From Natrinema sp046097095 (GTDB lineage Archaea; Halobacteriota; Halobacteria; Halobacteriales; Natrialbaceae): 64,000 nucleotides of DNA. Below are positions 8,731 to 18,506 of the stretch, in pieces. The notes under the pieces were generated by a model. That model was not told where the DNA came from, searched no databases, and worked only from the letters and a program-made list of their open reading frames with translations. The position numbers were made by a program, and so were the translations under genes. Location: positions 62,001 through 126,000 of the forward strand of contig NZ_CP175699.1 of assembly GCF_046097095.1 (NCBI RefSeq), read 5' to 3'. Every line of letters begins with the position of its first letter. The first letter of the stretch is position 1.

Positions 8731-9962
8731 CCGAACTTACGAAGACGCTCGAATTCAAACTTGTGGATCCGAACGCCCACAAGCGGAGGAAACTTCGTGA
8801 GACGCGAGAGGCGTACCAGAACGCCCTCCAAGACGCCTTCGACTCACGATGTACCACGCAGACCGAAGCGAACGACGTGGTGGTCAACTACGACCTAAGC
8901 GGGTACGCGAAGAACGCGCTCAAGAAGTACGTCCCGCAACTCACAACGACCTACAACGCAGGCGACCTTCACGACGACCACCCTGTTCGGTTCACGAACG
9001 AGGGGCTACGACTCGACCACAAGCCCGAGAACGCTATCAAGTGGTACGTCAAAATTCCACACCATGAGGACTACCACCTCTGGATGCCCGCCCAACCGAA
9101 TCCCGACCAGCGGGACTGGTTAGAAGCGTTGCACGCGGGAGACGCCACGATGGGAGAGAGTCGGCTGTTCGAGCGGGACGGGACGTGGTATCTCCACATC
9201 ACCGCCACCCGCGACGTAGAGGAACGCTCCGAGGTGTCCGCCGAAGAACGGACGCCCATCGGAGTGGACATCGGGGAAGCGTCACTCGTCACGGTGTGTC
9301 ACCGCGACGACTACGGTTCTCCGACCGCGCCCGAACTGTGGGCCGACGAGGGCAAGATCGTCCGTCGGCTCCGCAAGACCTACTTCACCGCCATGCGCCG
9401 ACTTCAGACGCGCGGAAGCGAGTGTATCGCGGAGTCCTTCGGGGACGATATATGGAACCAGATAGACGACGTGTTCCACCGCGTCACCCGCGATGTCGTG
9501 GAGTACGCCGAGTCCGTCAAGAACCCAGTTCTCGTTTTGGAAGACCTGGCGTATATACGGGAGTCAATGGACTACGGCGACTTCATGAACCGGCGTCTCC
9601 ACGGATGGGGATTCGCCAAACTCCACGCGCAGATACGCTACAAGGCCGTCGAGAAGGGGATCCCCGTCGAGACGGTGAACCCGCGTAACACATCGAAGGA
9701 GTGCCACGCTTGCGGTGAAGTAGGATACCGCCCACGACAGGCGACGTTCACGTGTACGAACGACGCTTGCTGGATGGACGAATACCAAGCGGACGTGAAC
9801 GGTGCGATAAACATCGCAGACCGCTACCTCAGCGGAGAGAGTCGTTCCAGAGAACACGAGAACGACGATGACTCGGCTGAGGATGGGGGGCGTTTGACCG
9901 CCCCGCAAGACACCCAAGCCGATGCTACCAAGCAAGGGACGCTTGGGACGTATGCGTCTTGA
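8727..9962 (+). CDS. tnpB: TnpB, RNA-guided nuclease of the IS605 element
   Basis: TnpB of 411 residues. The RuvC-like catalytic acids are visible as VDIGEAS (first Asp), LEDLAY (Glu) and DVNGAIN (last Asp). A zinc-binding segment with CHAC and a later pair of cysteines (CTNDAC) lies before the last Asp. TnpB proteins are known to use a guide RNA made from the 3' end of their own gene and the element end to cut DNA, which favours element retention. Start is GTG at 8727. The C-terminal tail after the last catalytic motif is long, polar and probably disordered. Confidence 0.92.
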   Translation: MTELTKTLEFKLVDPNAHKRRKLRETREAYQNALQDAFDSRCTTQTEANDVVVNYDLSGYAKNALKKYVPQLTTTYNAGDLHDDHPVRFTNEGLRLDHKPENAIKWYVKIPHHEDYHLWMPAQPNPDQRDWLEALHAGDATMGESRLFERDGTWYLHITATRDVEERSEVSAEERTPIGVDIGEASLVTVCHRDDYGSPTAPELWADEGKIVRRLRKTYFTAMRRLQTRGSECIAESFGDDIWNQIDDVFHRVTRDVVEYAESVKNPVLVLEDLAYIRESMDYGDFMNRRLHGWGFAKLHAQIRYKAVEKGIPVETVNPRNTSKECHACGEVGYRPRQATFTCTNDACWMDEYQADVNGAINIADRYLSGESRSREHENDDDSAEDGGRLTAPQDTQADATKQGTLGTYAS

Positions 9963-10034
9963 AACCATAGGGCCACGCTCGGGCTGAAATCCCGTGGTGG
10001 GATTCCCGCGTCTTTAGGCGCGGGAGGAGGTCAA
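9963..10034 (+). ncRNA. Candidate guide (omega/re) RNA end downstream of tnpB
   Basis: Immediately after the tnpB stop there are two consecutive hairpins (ATCCC/GGGAT around 9989-10003 and CCCGCG/CGCGGG around 10005-10024) leading to the element end. In characterised IS605 elements this region plus the 3' part of tnpB forms the scaffold of the guide RNA, with the guide read from DNA flanking the right end, here from about 10035. Assigned by position and structure only. Confidence 0.5.
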
Positions 10035-10430
10035 TGTTTCACCGGGCATAAAGGTGTACGTCTAGACGGTTCTCGTTCGTTCTGCACGCTGTAGAGCCGT
10101 CGACGGTATGGGTCACGGTAGCTGCCGGGAATGTAATACGAGTCCTCGAGCGTGTGGAGGTGTGGGAGTTCTTGATTGACGAACCCTGGAATATCTGAGA
10201 GTTCGTGTGGTTCGAACCTAAGCCCGTGGAGCGCCTCGTTCACGCGCTCCGAGTACTGTGACGAATTGCGGTGGTATTCGTTCGCCGAGGACGAGAGCAC
10301 CGTCACGCCTCTGTACAAGGTAATCTGCTTGCCCGTCAGGGTCCTGAGGAACGAACGAGACGTTCCACGACGAGTTTGTCGACCGATTGGAGGCAGAGTC
10401 GGCGAACCTCATTCCGTACGGTCGAGCCAC
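10035..10430 (-). pseudogene. Gene remnant abutting the IS right end
   Basis: Minus-strand frames here look protein-like but do not form an intact gene. A frame at 10031-10318 (only a TTG start) contains a plausible folded stretch (SERVNEALHGLRFEPHEL...), and the upstream continuation is split between frames with a stop. The frame runs into the IS end, so the element may have cut the 3' part. I cannot name the family. Confidence 0.3.
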
Positions 10431-11344
10431 TTCGCGAGTCCGGCACTCGTCATCATCTCGACCACACCGAAGACGACCGCTGGAAGCGACGCTATCGTCG
10501 GAAGGCCGGCAGCGATCACGAGCGCCGCCGCAACCGCGAAATCGCGCATTCCCACGGAGAGAACCGACGCGATACGAGTGGCTCTGTCTTCACGGTGACT
10601 TACGAGAAAGCCGACGCCGTACCCAAGCGCGTTCAGAGAGACGACGCCGGCCCCGATACTCGTCAGGAGGCTCCGGTTCGAACGGATGACGTCGGCATTC
10701 GCAGCGGTTACACCGCCGATAATCAGAATCACCATGGTGGCAGAGACGGCTGGGTAGTAGGCATCGTATACGCCGACACGCTCGGGCCACCATGCTCGCA
10801 GGCCGACGGCGATCAGCATGGGTACGACGACCGCCACGACTAGCTGTTCGACTATCGGTACGGTCGGGATGGCAACCCCGCTCGCGAGCACGGTGACGAC
10901 CGCGGGAACGAACGCGAGACTCCCGACACCGATGACCACCAGAGCCGTCGTCGAGAGTGCCGTGTCTCCGCCCGCGAGCTCCGTCATCACCGGCGTCACG
11001 AGTTCCGGCGTCACAGCCCCGAGAACGACGAACCCGACGGTTAGCTCCGGCGAGAGGCCGAGGCCACGTGCAACGCCAACTGCGAGAACAGGCATCGTTG
11101 CGTGACCCAATAGAACGAGCCCGATCGACCGTCCGCTGAGCCGGCTGAACTGTTCGACCGAAAGCGTCAGCGAGATGCTCCCGATCATCACCGCGAGAAT
11201 GACCGTCGAAAAGTCGGTGACGGCGGCAAGATCCGTGACGGTAAGGCCGAGTCCAACCGAGAGGAGAATCCATACGAGGAGGTAGTCCTCGATAACGGCT
11301 GAAAGGGTCCGAAGTCCCCGCTGAAACGGTGCCATCGATGCCAT
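10409..11344 (-). CDS. Bile acid:sodium symporter (BASS/SLC10) family protein
   Basis: Membrane transporter of about 311 residues with nine to ten hydrophobic segments. It fits the BASS fold: the region around GHATMPVLAVG and the following TPELVTPVMTELAGGDTALS corresponds to the conserved discontinuous-helix region, normally rich in Gly, Thr and Pro, and the C-terminus GMRDFAVAAAL is the second conserved stretch. Sodium-coupled uptake of an organic anion is the family role; substrate unknown. The ATG at 11344 (MASMAPF) is preferred over longer frames to 11485, whose extra 47 residues are polar and unlike the family. The 5' end faces the divergent metal genes. Confidence 0.75.
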   Translation of the reverse strand: MASMAPFQRGLRTLSAVIEDYLLVWILLSVGLGLTVTDLAAVTDFSTVILAVMIGSISLTLSVEQFSRLSGRSIGLVLLGHATMPVLAVGVARGLGLSPELTVGFVVLGAVTPELVTPVMTELAGGDTALSTTALVVIGVGSLAFVPAVVTVLASGVAIPTVPIVEQLVVAVVVPMLIAVGLRAWWPERVGVYDAYYPAVSATMVILIIGGVTAANADVIRSNRSLLTSIGAGVVSLNALGYGVGFLVSHREDRATRIASVLSVGMRDFAVAAALVIAAGLPTIASLPAVVFGVVEMMTSAGLAKWLDRTE

Positions 11345-11762
11345 CTCGTGCAGAGGCGACGTGCCGAATATGTGAATATCGATCGGTTCATAGTGAGTCG
11401 TCTGTGCTCTTGCTCCGCTGGCAACTGGTTGCACCGTCGATGCGCGACAGTCAGTGATTGACGGTCGCGTCGTATTCTGGTGCAAGCGACTCTGTGCGCT
11501 CTCGCAGAAGTCAATGACGTCGTTATCGGGCTTTGTTCAGCTGTCGTGAGTACCTGCTAGTTCCGTTAATCGGCCGGCCGTAGTCGAACCGAACGCGGGG
11601 CCGGTTGTTCACGAAGCGAGTTCGCGTTGTATCACTTATGTGGCTGCCTGTGAGAACGTGTTACCGCTGTCGGCCGCTGAGTGCGGCGACTGCTTCGAGA
11701 CGAAATCTCTTCCCTCCTCGAGTAGCTAGCTTCTATTACTAGCGCTTTCACTGTTCACAGCC
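11345..11762. other. Divergent intergenic region
   Basis: About 420 bases between the symporter gene and the DsbD_2/P-type ATPase operon, so it must carry both promoters. No clear TATA box, operator or small gene stood out. Confidence 0.4.
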
Positions 11763-12566
11763 ATGGATCCATTTACGCTTCTCGGCATCGACGTGCTGTT
11801 GTTTCTCGCGATCGGTGTCTTGGCCGGTGCTCACTGTATCGGAATGTGCGGCCCGCTCGTTACCATCTACGCGGGTCGGATGGATGGGGGCGCGTCAAAC
11901 GGAGGGCGGGACGGCCACCTCACGACCTACGAGGTCCGACAACACGCTCTGTTCAACGTCGGGCGAGCGACGAGCTACACGCTCCTCGGTGCCGTGTTCG
12001 GTGCGCTCGGCGGAACGTTGTTCGTGACGACTGCGTCACTCACGTCCATGGTCACATTCGTTCGCGGTGGGACCGGTCTCGCTGTCGGCAGTCTCGTCAT
12101 GATCACCGGAACGTACTATCTCGCGGGGCGAACGACCGGCGGCGTTCACCTCCCGGGGCTCGAGCGCGTGACGGAGTGGCTCGCGATGCGCGTCGATCGG
12201 CTCGCGAACGGACCTGGAATCGTCGCGCTCGGCGCAGTCCACGGATTACTCCCGTGTCCGATACTCTATCCGGCGTATCTGTACGCGTTCGCGACGGGCT
12301 CGGCCGCTGGGGGTGCGCTCGCGCTCGCGGCGCTCGGCGTCGGCACGATTCCCGCCGTCTTCGCGTACGGAACCGTGATCGATGCCGTCGACGTACGTCA
12401 CCGACGGCGAGTGCATCGACTGCTCGGGGTCGCGTTCGTCGCCCTCGGGTACGTCCTCTTGGCGCATGGATTGATGAGCCTGGGGATTCACGTGCCACAT
12501 CCAAAACTGCCGTTCTACGACGGCATCGATACCGCGGAAATGCCAGCAGTTCTCACTAGCATATAA
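11763..12566 (+). CDS. DsbD_2/SafE-like membrane protein linked to metal-ATPase
   Basis: Integral membrane protein of 267 residues with about six to seven hydrophobic segments. It starts with the GAHCIGMCGPLV motif at about residues 21-32, a pair of cysteines typical of the cytochrome biogenesis/urease-accessory-like (DsbD_2, sulfite-exporter-like) family. The gene ends three bases before the P-type ATPase start, so they form an operon. In bacteria, similar pairs (CcoI/FixI ATPase with a CcoH2/SafE-like protein) deliver copper to cytochrome oxidase; a copper-delivery role here is inferred from that context. Confidence 0.75.
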   Translation: MDPFTLLGIDVLLFLAIGVLAGAHCIGMCGPLVTIYAGRMDGGASNGGRDGHLTTYEVRQHALFNVGRATSYTLLGAVFGALGGTLFVTTASLTSMVTFVRGGTGLAVGSLVMITGTYYLAGRTTGGVHLPGLERVTEWLAMRVDRLANGPGIVALGAVHGLLPCPILYPAYLYAFATGSAAGGALALAALGVGTIPAVFAYGTVIDAVDVRHRRRVHRLLGVAFVALGYVLLAHGLMSLGIHVPHPKLPFYDGIDTAEMPAVLTSI

Positions 12567-12569
12567 CAC

Positions 12570-15002
12570 ATGTCAGCTACCGATAGCACGGAAACGGGCT
12601 GCACGCTCTGTGACCTCCCCGTCGAGGGGAGTGATATCATCGTCGACGGGAAGCCGTTTTGCTGCGTCGGCTGTCGCGACGTCTACGAGGCGCTCGGTGA
12701 TGTCGACGATATCGCAGCCGAAGACGTTCGCCGCGCCCGAGACGGTCGACAGGCAGACCGAGAGGTCCCGTCGGATCACGAAGCGACGTTCTTGGAGGTC
12801 GACGGGATGCACTGTGCGACCTGCGAGGCGTTTATCGAGTCAGCCGCGACGACGGTCGAGGGCGTCAGCGACGCCAACTCGAGTTATGTGACCGATACGG
12901 TTCGGATCGATCACGATCCGGAGCGCGTTTCGACGGCCGATCTGCAGGACGAAATCAGCAGACTCGGCTACAGTGCTTACTCTCGAGACGATTCGTTCAG
13001 CCGCCGTCGAGCCAACAACTGGGAAATGGGCCGGGTCGCGGTCGGCGTCCTCATGGGGATGTCGGTGATGTTGCAGTACCTCGTTATCATCTATCCTACG
13101 TACTTCGGCGGACTATTCTACGGCGACCGGGTGACGAAGTTCTTCGAAACCGCGCTCGCGAGCTCTCTCGCCACTCCGTTTTACGTCGTTATCGGAGCGC
13201 TCACGACGATCGTCCTGGCCGTTACGGGGAAACCGATTCTGCAAGGCGCGTACGTCAGTATTCGGACGCGGTCCCCGAACATGGATCTGCTCGTCGCGAT
13301 CGCGGCCGTGAGCGCGTACCTCTATAGTACGCTGTCGATCGCGCTCGGCGGCGAGCATATCTATTACGACGTGACCGTCACTATCATCGTCATCGTCACG
13401 GTCGGCAACTACTACGAATCGACGATCAAGCAGCAGGCGACCGAACGCCTCTCCGACTTGACCTCCGTCCAAGTCGACGAGGCGCGCCGCGTTCGCGATG
13501 ACGGTGCGCACGAAGACGTTGCGGTCGAGGACCTCGAGGCAGGTGATCGCGTGCTGGTCCGATCCGGCGAGCGGATCCCCGTCGACGGCGAGATCGTCGA
13601 CGGCGATGCGTCCGTCGACGAAGCGGTCGTTACTGGGGAATCGCTTCCCGTACGCAAAACCACGAACGACACTGTCGTCGGCGGGTCGATGGTGACTGAC
13701 GGCGCGGTGACCGTCCACGTTGGGGAGGACGCGACCAGCAGCCTCGACCGGATCGCCGAACTCGTCTGGGACCTCCAGAGCGGCTCTCACGGCATTCAGA
13801 AGCTCGCGGACAAACTGGCAACGATCTTCGTGCCAGTCGTTCTCGCTCTCGCAGTCGTCGTCACGGGAATCTATCTCCTGCTCGGTAACGGACCGACGGC
13901 CCTCCTCGTCGGACTTACGGTGTTGATCGTTTCCTGTCCCTGCGCCCTCGGACTGGCAACGCCGCTCGCGGTCGCTGCGGGAATCCGTGATGCGTTAGCG
14001 CGCTCGATCGTCGTCTTCGACGACAGCGTCTTCGAGCGGATCCGAGACGCGGACACCGTCATCTTCGACAAGACGGGCACGTTGACGACGGGCGAAATGA
14101 CCGTCGTCGACACCGATCTCGAGGCCGGCCTGCTCGAGAAGGCGGCGCTGCTTGAGGAGCGCTCGTCGCATCCGGTTGGCCAGGCTATTGCCGCCAAACA
14201 GGCGGTTTCCGACGGCGGTACGGTCGAGTCTGCATCGAACGCGGGACCGGAAGACGACGTCGTCGAGTCCTTCGATAGTCATCGGAACGGCGTTACGGGC
14301 GTCGTCGGTGGAGACGAGATCATCGTCGGTCACCCGGATCTGTTTCGCGATCACGGCTGGGACGTTCCCGAGGCCATCACAGAACGAATTGCCGACGGCC
14401 GCGAAACGGGGCAGATACCGGTCGCCGTCGGTCGCGACGGGACCGCCGAGGGTGTCATCGTCGTCGCCGACGACCTGCGACCCAACTGGGAAGAAACGCT
14501 GACCGCGATTTCGGAAGACGGAGCAACGATCGTCGTCCTCACCGGAGATGACGCTCGAGCCGCGCGACGCTTTCGCGAGCACGCCGCCGTCGACGAAGTG
14601 TTTGCGGGCGTCCCCCCCGAAGGGAAGGCCGAAACCGTCAGCCGATTCAATGGGACCGGACGCACGGTGATGATCGGTGACGGTACCAATGACGCACCCG
14701 CGTTGGCCGCTGCCGACCTCGGAGTTGCTCTCGGTGGCGGCACCGCGATGGCCGCCGATGCCGCAGACGTTGCCCTCGTCGATGACGACCTCTCGTCCGT
14801 CGAAACGGTCTTCGAACTCGCTCGAGCGACGAACCGCCGCGTGAAGGGCAACATCGGCTGGGCGTTTTGCTACAACGCGATCGCAATTCCCTTGGCCGTG
14901 CTGGGTATCTTGAACCCGCTTTTCGCTGCGCTCGCGATGGGTGCGAGCAGCCTACTGGTCGTCACGAATTCGACCCGGCCGCTGCTGTCAGACGACGAGT
15001 AA
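12570..15002 (+). CDS. Heavy-metal P1B-type ATPase, CcoI/CopA-like
   Basis: P-type ATPase of 810 residues. The N-terminus has a cysteine-rich domain (C11, C14, C31, C32, C35) of the type found in FixI/CcoI, then a heavy-metal-associated domain with MHCATC (C82, C85). The transmembrane metal-site motif is CPC (456-458) and the phosphorylated Asp is D500 in DKTGTLT. The C-terminal GDGTNDAPAL hinge motif is present. The CPC and N-terminal domains fit monovalent copper export to the outer face. With the preceding SafE-like gene it resembles a module for copper delivery to oxidases rather than general resistance, an inference from bacterial CcoI. Confidence 0.88.
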   Translation: MSATDSTETGCTLCDLPVEGSDIIVDGKPFCCVGCRDVYEALGDVDDIAAEDVRRARDGRQADREVPSDHEATFLEVDGMHCATCEAFIESAATTVEGVSDANSSYVTDTVRIDHDPERVSTADLQDEISRLGYSAYSRDDSFSRRRANNWEMGRVAVGVLMGMSVMLQYLVIIYPTYFGGLFYGDRVTKFFETALASSLATPFYVVIGALTTIVLAVTGKPILQGAYVSIRTRSPNMDLLVAIAAVSAYLYSTLSIALGGEHIYYDVTVTIIVIVTVGNYYESTIKQQATERLSDLTSVQVDEARRVRDDGAHEDVAVEDLEAGDRVLVRSGERIPVDGEIVDGDASVDEAVVTGESLPVRKTTNDTVVGGSMVTDGAVTVHVGEDATSSLDRIAELVWDLQSGSHGIQKLADKLATIFVPVVLALAVVVTGIYLLLGNGPTALLVGLTVLIVSCPCALGLATPLAVAAGIRDALARSIVVFDDSVFERIRDADTVIFDKTGTLTTGEMTVVDTDLEAGLLEKAALLEERSSHPVGQAIAAKQAVSDGGTVESASNAGPEDDVVESFDSHRNGVTGVVGGDEIIVGHPDLFRDHGWDVPEAITERIADGRETGQIPVAVGRDGTAEGVIVVADDLRPNWEETLTAISEDGATIVVLTGDDARAARRFREHAAVDEVFAGVPPEGKAETVSRFNGTGRTVMIGDGTNDAPALAAADLGVALGGGTAMAADAADVALVDDDLSSVETVFELARATNRRVKGNIGWAFCYNAIAIPLAVLGILNPLFAALAMGASSLLVVTNSTRPLLSDDE

Positions 15003-15458
15003 CCGACGCTCCGTCGGCCTCCGATCGAGGCCAGCGCTCAATTTCGGTTTGCTACTGGCCGTTGGTGATACGACATCTTTGGCCAGTCGGAAACACGTAA
15101 CGAGGTTCTCAGAGTCCGAGTACGAGACTGTGTACAAATGACGGATACGGCTAGGCAGACCTCCGTGAGGGACCTCGAGGAACTGACGTTCGACCAGTGC
15201 TCACCCTCCGCGAACGTTCCTCACTGGACATGGAATATAGCGCCCGAGATGACGAGAACTATATCGCGGTACGTTCGCTACCGAACACAACTATCTCCTC
15301 ACCGAAGACGCGGTTACACTGACCCTCATCACCTCTAATACTGGATTGTCGGTACGCTCAAAGCTACTGAAGTGAGTGCAGTATACTTTCCAGTCACGAA
15401 CGAAGGGGGTATTCCGACCAACGGATTTAAGAGACGCCGTTCCATAGTATTGGGTGTA
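15003..15458. other. Intergenic region upstream of the persulfide dioxygenase gene
   Basis: About 455 bases. A plus-strand frame at 15138-15338 begins plausibly (MTDTARQTSVRDLEELTF) but then becomes basic and unstructured; it may be a decayed small gene. The last 35 bases contain the promoter of the next gene. Confidence 0.35.
15426..15431 (+). promoter_or_regulatory. TATA-like box of the persulfide dioxygenase gene
   Basis: TTTAAG lies 33 to 28 bases before the ATG at 15459, the leaderless spacing usual in haloarchaea. It supports that ATG over the upstream in-frame start at 15372. Confidence 0.55.
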
Positions 15459-16583
15459 ATGAGCAAGACTAAGATAGCTCCTTCGGAAGTCGCTCGCCGC
15501 GTCCAGGAAGACGACGCCGAGGATCTCTTCGTCCTCGACGTCCGCAACGAGGACGATTACGACGAGTGGCAAATTCCCGGAAGTGTGAACATTCCCGTCT
15601 ACGATGAACTGCTGGACGAAGATTACTCCACGCTCGAGTCACACCTCGATGAACTGCCGGAACATGAAACGATCGCCGTCGTCTGCGTCGCCGGCGTTAC
15701 ATCGGCACGTGCCGCCGAATTCCTCCGCGAGCACGGATTCGACGCCACGTCGATCGACGGCGGTATGAACGGCTGGGGACGGGTTCATCGCCAGTACGAA
15801 ATTCAGGATGTCGATGGAATCGTGCAGATCGTCCGCCCCGGCACTGGATGCGTTTCGTACCTCGTCTACGACAGCGGTGACGCCATCGTCGTTGACCCGA
15901 GCCAGTACATCGACCAGTATCTGACCGCGGCAGACGAACGTGATCTCGAGATCGTGGGCGTCGCCGATACGCACGCACACGCCGATCACGTTTCGGGTGC
16001 TCGTCAACTCGCCGGTGAACTCGACGTTCCGTACTACCTGCACGAAGACGACGCTGGCGACCTCAAACACGTCACGGAACTCGAGGGCGAGGAGACGATC
16101 ACTGTCGGGAACCGCGAACTCGACGTGCTCTCCACGCCCGGACACACGCCCGGAAGCGTCTCGTTGCAGTTTGGCGATGCACTCCTCTCCGGGGACACGC
16201 TGTTCCTGCGTAGCGTCGGCCGGCCGGACCTCGAGGATAGCGCCGAAGACGCGGTTCGCAAAGCGGCTAGCCAGTTGTTCGACAGTCTGAATCGGGTAAC
16301 GAATTTGGACGACGAAACCGTCGTTCTGCCCGGCCACTTCAGCGACGAGGAGATTCGCCCGCTAGCGACCGAACTCGGAGCGCTCCGAGAGGAAACGACG
16401 AACGAACTCCTGAGTTACGTCGAAGACGGCGACGAAACGGCGTTCGTCGAAACGATCGTCGAGAGTCTCGCCGACGAGCCCGCCAACTACAACGAGATCA
16501 AGCAGATCAACTGGGGGAAACAACAACCCGACGGGGACACTGAAGCGATCGAACTGGGTCCGAACAACTGCGCCGCCAACTAA
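15459..16583 (+). CDS. Rhodanese-metallo-beta-lactamase fusion, probable persulfide dioxygenase
   Basis: Cytoplasmic protein of 374 residues. The N-terminal rhodanese-like domain (about residues 5-100) has a Cys in the VVCVAG loop as the likely persulfide-carrying residue. The C-terminal metallo-hydrolase domain (about 115-330) has the ETHE1/glyoxalase II-type THAHADH motif and later GHTPGS, SGDTLF and PGH. ETHE1-like enzymes oxidise glutathione or other low-molecular persulfides to sulfite; haloarchaea would use another thiol. The rhodanese-first order is a known variant. A TATA-like box fixes the start. The next gene is an MFS transporter on the same strand, 118 bases downstream. Confidence 0.85.
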   Translation: MSKTKIAPSEVARRVQEDDAEDLFVLDVRNEDDYDEWQIPGSVNIPVYDELLDEDYSTLESHLDELPEHETIAVVCVAGVTSARAAEFLREHGFDATSIDGGMNGWGRVHRQYEIQDVDGIVQIVRPGTGCVSYLVYDSGDAIVVDPSQYIDQYLTAADERDLEIVGVADTHAHADHVSGARQLAGELDVPYYLHEDDAGDLKHVTELEGEETITVGNRELDVLSTPGHTPGSVSLQFGDALLSGDTLFLRSVGRPDLEDSAEDAVRKAASQLFDSLNRVTNLDDETVVLPGHFSDEEIRPLATELGALREETTNELLSYVEDGDETAFVETIVESLADEPANYNEIKQINWGKQQPDGDTEAIELGPNNCAAN

Positions 16584-16701
16584 AGCAATCGAATTAATTC
16601 GAGTCTCCCTTTTATCTATGACTCCTGCAAAGACGCTCCCGACGGTGCCGTTGCCCGACCTCGAACTAGGATCCAAATTACTGCGTGGGGTCGAGTGATC
16701 T

Positions 16702-17991
16702 ATGCACGAACAACCTAACCTGAAACAGGGAATTCGCGAGCACCTCGGACAGTTCTCGCTGCACGTCTTGTTGGTGTTTGCGACCGGGCTGACGATCGGC
16801 TCAGAACGTACGGTCGTGCCGGTTCTGGGCGAGGACGTGCTCGGCGTCGAGTCGTTTTTCGTCATCGGCTCGTTCGTCGTCTCCTTTGGCTTCGGTAAGG
16901 CGCTGCTCAACCTCTATGCCGGTAAATGGGGCGAGGAGTACGGCCGCAAACCCGTGCTCATCCTCGGCTGGCTCACCGCGCTGCCGATCCCGGTACTTCT
17001 CATCTATGCACCCAGTTGGAACTGGATCACAGTCGGGAACGTTCTGCTCGGGATCAATCAGGCGCTGACCTGGAGCATGGCAATCAACGCCAAGATCGAC
17101 CTCGCGGGACCTGACCAGCGTGGACTCGCGGTCGGCATCGACGAGGCCTTCGGCTACACCGGCGTCGCCGCTGGCGCGTGGATCACGGGCGTCATCGCCG
17201 GACGGACGAGCCTCCGGCCCGAGCCGTTCATCTTCCTCGCGGCGGTTGTCGTCCTTGCGACGCTCATCTCGATCTTCCTCATCAAGGAGACGGTCCAACT
17301 CGCACAGTTGGAAGCCGACGACGATCACCACGATGCAAACTTGCCGTTCGGGGAGGTGCTACAGCGCGCAACGTACGGCGACCGGACACTGTTCGCGGCG
17401 GCACAGGCCGGCCACATCGAGAATTTCGTCGACACGTTGTTCTGGATCGCCGTCCCGCTGTATCTTACGAGTCAGGGACTCGCAATCGAAGCCGTTGGAG
17501 TCGTCGTCGGCATCCACAGCGCGATGTACTTCCTCCAAGTCGGGACTGGCGGACTCGCCGACCGCATCGGTCGACGTCCACCGGTCATCGCAGGGATGTT
17601 CCTCGCCGGCGTGGGCGTCCTCGGGATGGTGTTTGTTGACGAGTATCTCTTGTGGGCAACACTGGCCGGAATCTCCGGGCTCGGGATGGCGCTGCTTTAC
17701 CCGAATCTGATGACGGTTCCAAGCGACGCTGCCCACCCGACGTGGCGGTCGGCGGGAATGGGTGTCTACCGGATGTGGCGCGACGCCGGCTATGGCGTCG
17801 GCGCGATTCTGATCGGCCTCTCGATGGAATTCGTGACCGCTGAGGCCGCTTTCTACATGACTGCCAGCTTGATGTTCGTCTCCGGCACGGTCGTCTATCT
17901 CTGGATGGAAGAGACACACCCCGAGTTCGGCACTCACGAACCACCAGCGCCTTCCCACGACGCATCGGAACAAGCCACACCCGACGATTGA
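16702..17991 (+). CDS. Major facilitator superfamily transporter
   Basis: Transporter of 429 residues with about twelve hydrophobic segments. An MFS-type loop (GKWGEEYGRKPV, near residue 74) lies between segments 2 and 3, and a second related loop (GLADRIGRRPPV, near residue 283) between segments 8 and 9. The central loop and C-terminus contain histidines and acids (DDDHHD near residue 212). Substrate is unknown. Its position after the persulfide dioxygenase and before a zinc ATPase suggests export or uptake linked to sulfur or metal stress, but this is only context. Confidence 0.8.
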   Translation: MHEQPNLKQGIREHLGQFSLHVLLVFATGLTIGSERTVVPVLGEDVLGVESFFVIGSFVVSFGFGKALLNLYAGKWGEEYGRKPVLILGWLTALPIPVLLIYAPSWNWITVGNVLLGINQALTWSMAINAKIDLAGPDQRGLAVGIDEAFGYTGVAAGAWITGVIAGRTSLRPEPFIFLAAVVVLATLISIFLIKETVQLAQLEADDDHHDANLPFGEVLQRATYGDRTLFAAAQAGHIENFVDTLFWIAVPLYLTSQGLAIEAVGVVVGIHSAMYFLQVGTGGLADRIGRRPPVIAGMFLAGVGVLGMVFVDEYLLWATLAGISGLGMALLYPNLMTVPSDAAHPTWRSAGMGVYRMWRDAGYGVGAILIGLSMEFVTAEAAFYMTASLMFVSGTVVYLWMEETHPEFGTHEPPAPSHDASEQATPDD

Positions 17992-18506
17992 GGACTAGGA
18001 ATCTACTTTCAGAACCCAACCTTGCCGAGTATGCTTGGCAGCCGGCCGCCGACTTCCGCTTCAAGCACGACGCTGGTTCGTACGGTGCCGTCGACGTGCT
18101 CGAGGTCTGACTCTGACGGTATCAGTCCTCGAGAAAGGAATCAAAACCGCCCGGATGGGCACAGAGGGGATGGCCGCCGGGCAGAGTTCGGACAAGTCCA
18201 AGGGTGGGTGCTGAGTGGGTCGGGAGCGATGTCGCGCCTGTGGGAACGCGACAGTAAATCTGTTCGTCTTGACCGATATCAACCCCGCTCCGATTCCGAG
18301 CGCGTTGGAATCATCCTACTGCCCTTTTGAAAACCACACCCGCTCGCTGTCGTGCCACGTTCGCTTGCGGATGCCCTGAACGCCCTCGCTAGCCGGTGTC
18401 TCGAGGCCAGCCGGTGCATCGTCTAGCTGAGGGTGCTCTCCCTTCACTCCTCGAGGGCGAGAAACACAGCGACGACAGGTAATTGGGTGTGGCCTGAACA
18501 GCCCTG
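17992..18506. other. Intergenic region between convergent genes
   Basis: About 515 bases. A plus-strand open stretch at about 18012-18110 (reading LAEYAWQPAADFRFKHD) looks like the tail of a lost protein, without a start. No gene, terminator or repeat can be supported. Confidence 0.35.

Larger units (their letters stand above)
8145..10034 (+). mobile_element. IS200/IS605-family insertion sequence, apparently complete
   Basis: Contains a Y1 transposase gene and an overlapping tnpB gene between structured ends. The left part holds a perfect hairpin (8170-8192) and a second stem at 8216-8234 around GTCTTTAGGC. The right end holds hairpins at 9989-10003 and 10005-10024, the latter around the same core sequence. 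The right boundary is placed after TCAA (10031-10034), the cleavage tetranucleotide known from related elements. The left boundary is uncertain; TTAC at 8141-8144 is a possible cleavage site. No target duplication is expected for this family. Confidence 0.8.

Noticed and set aside
10190..10225. GGTTCGAACC-like tRNA T-arm
   Set aside because: No acceptor, D or anticodon arms around it; the sequence fits a minus-strand protein-like frame.
18330..18500. Possible terminator or repeat between convergent genes
   Set aside because: Short complementary stretches exist but no convincing stem with a T-run could be identified.
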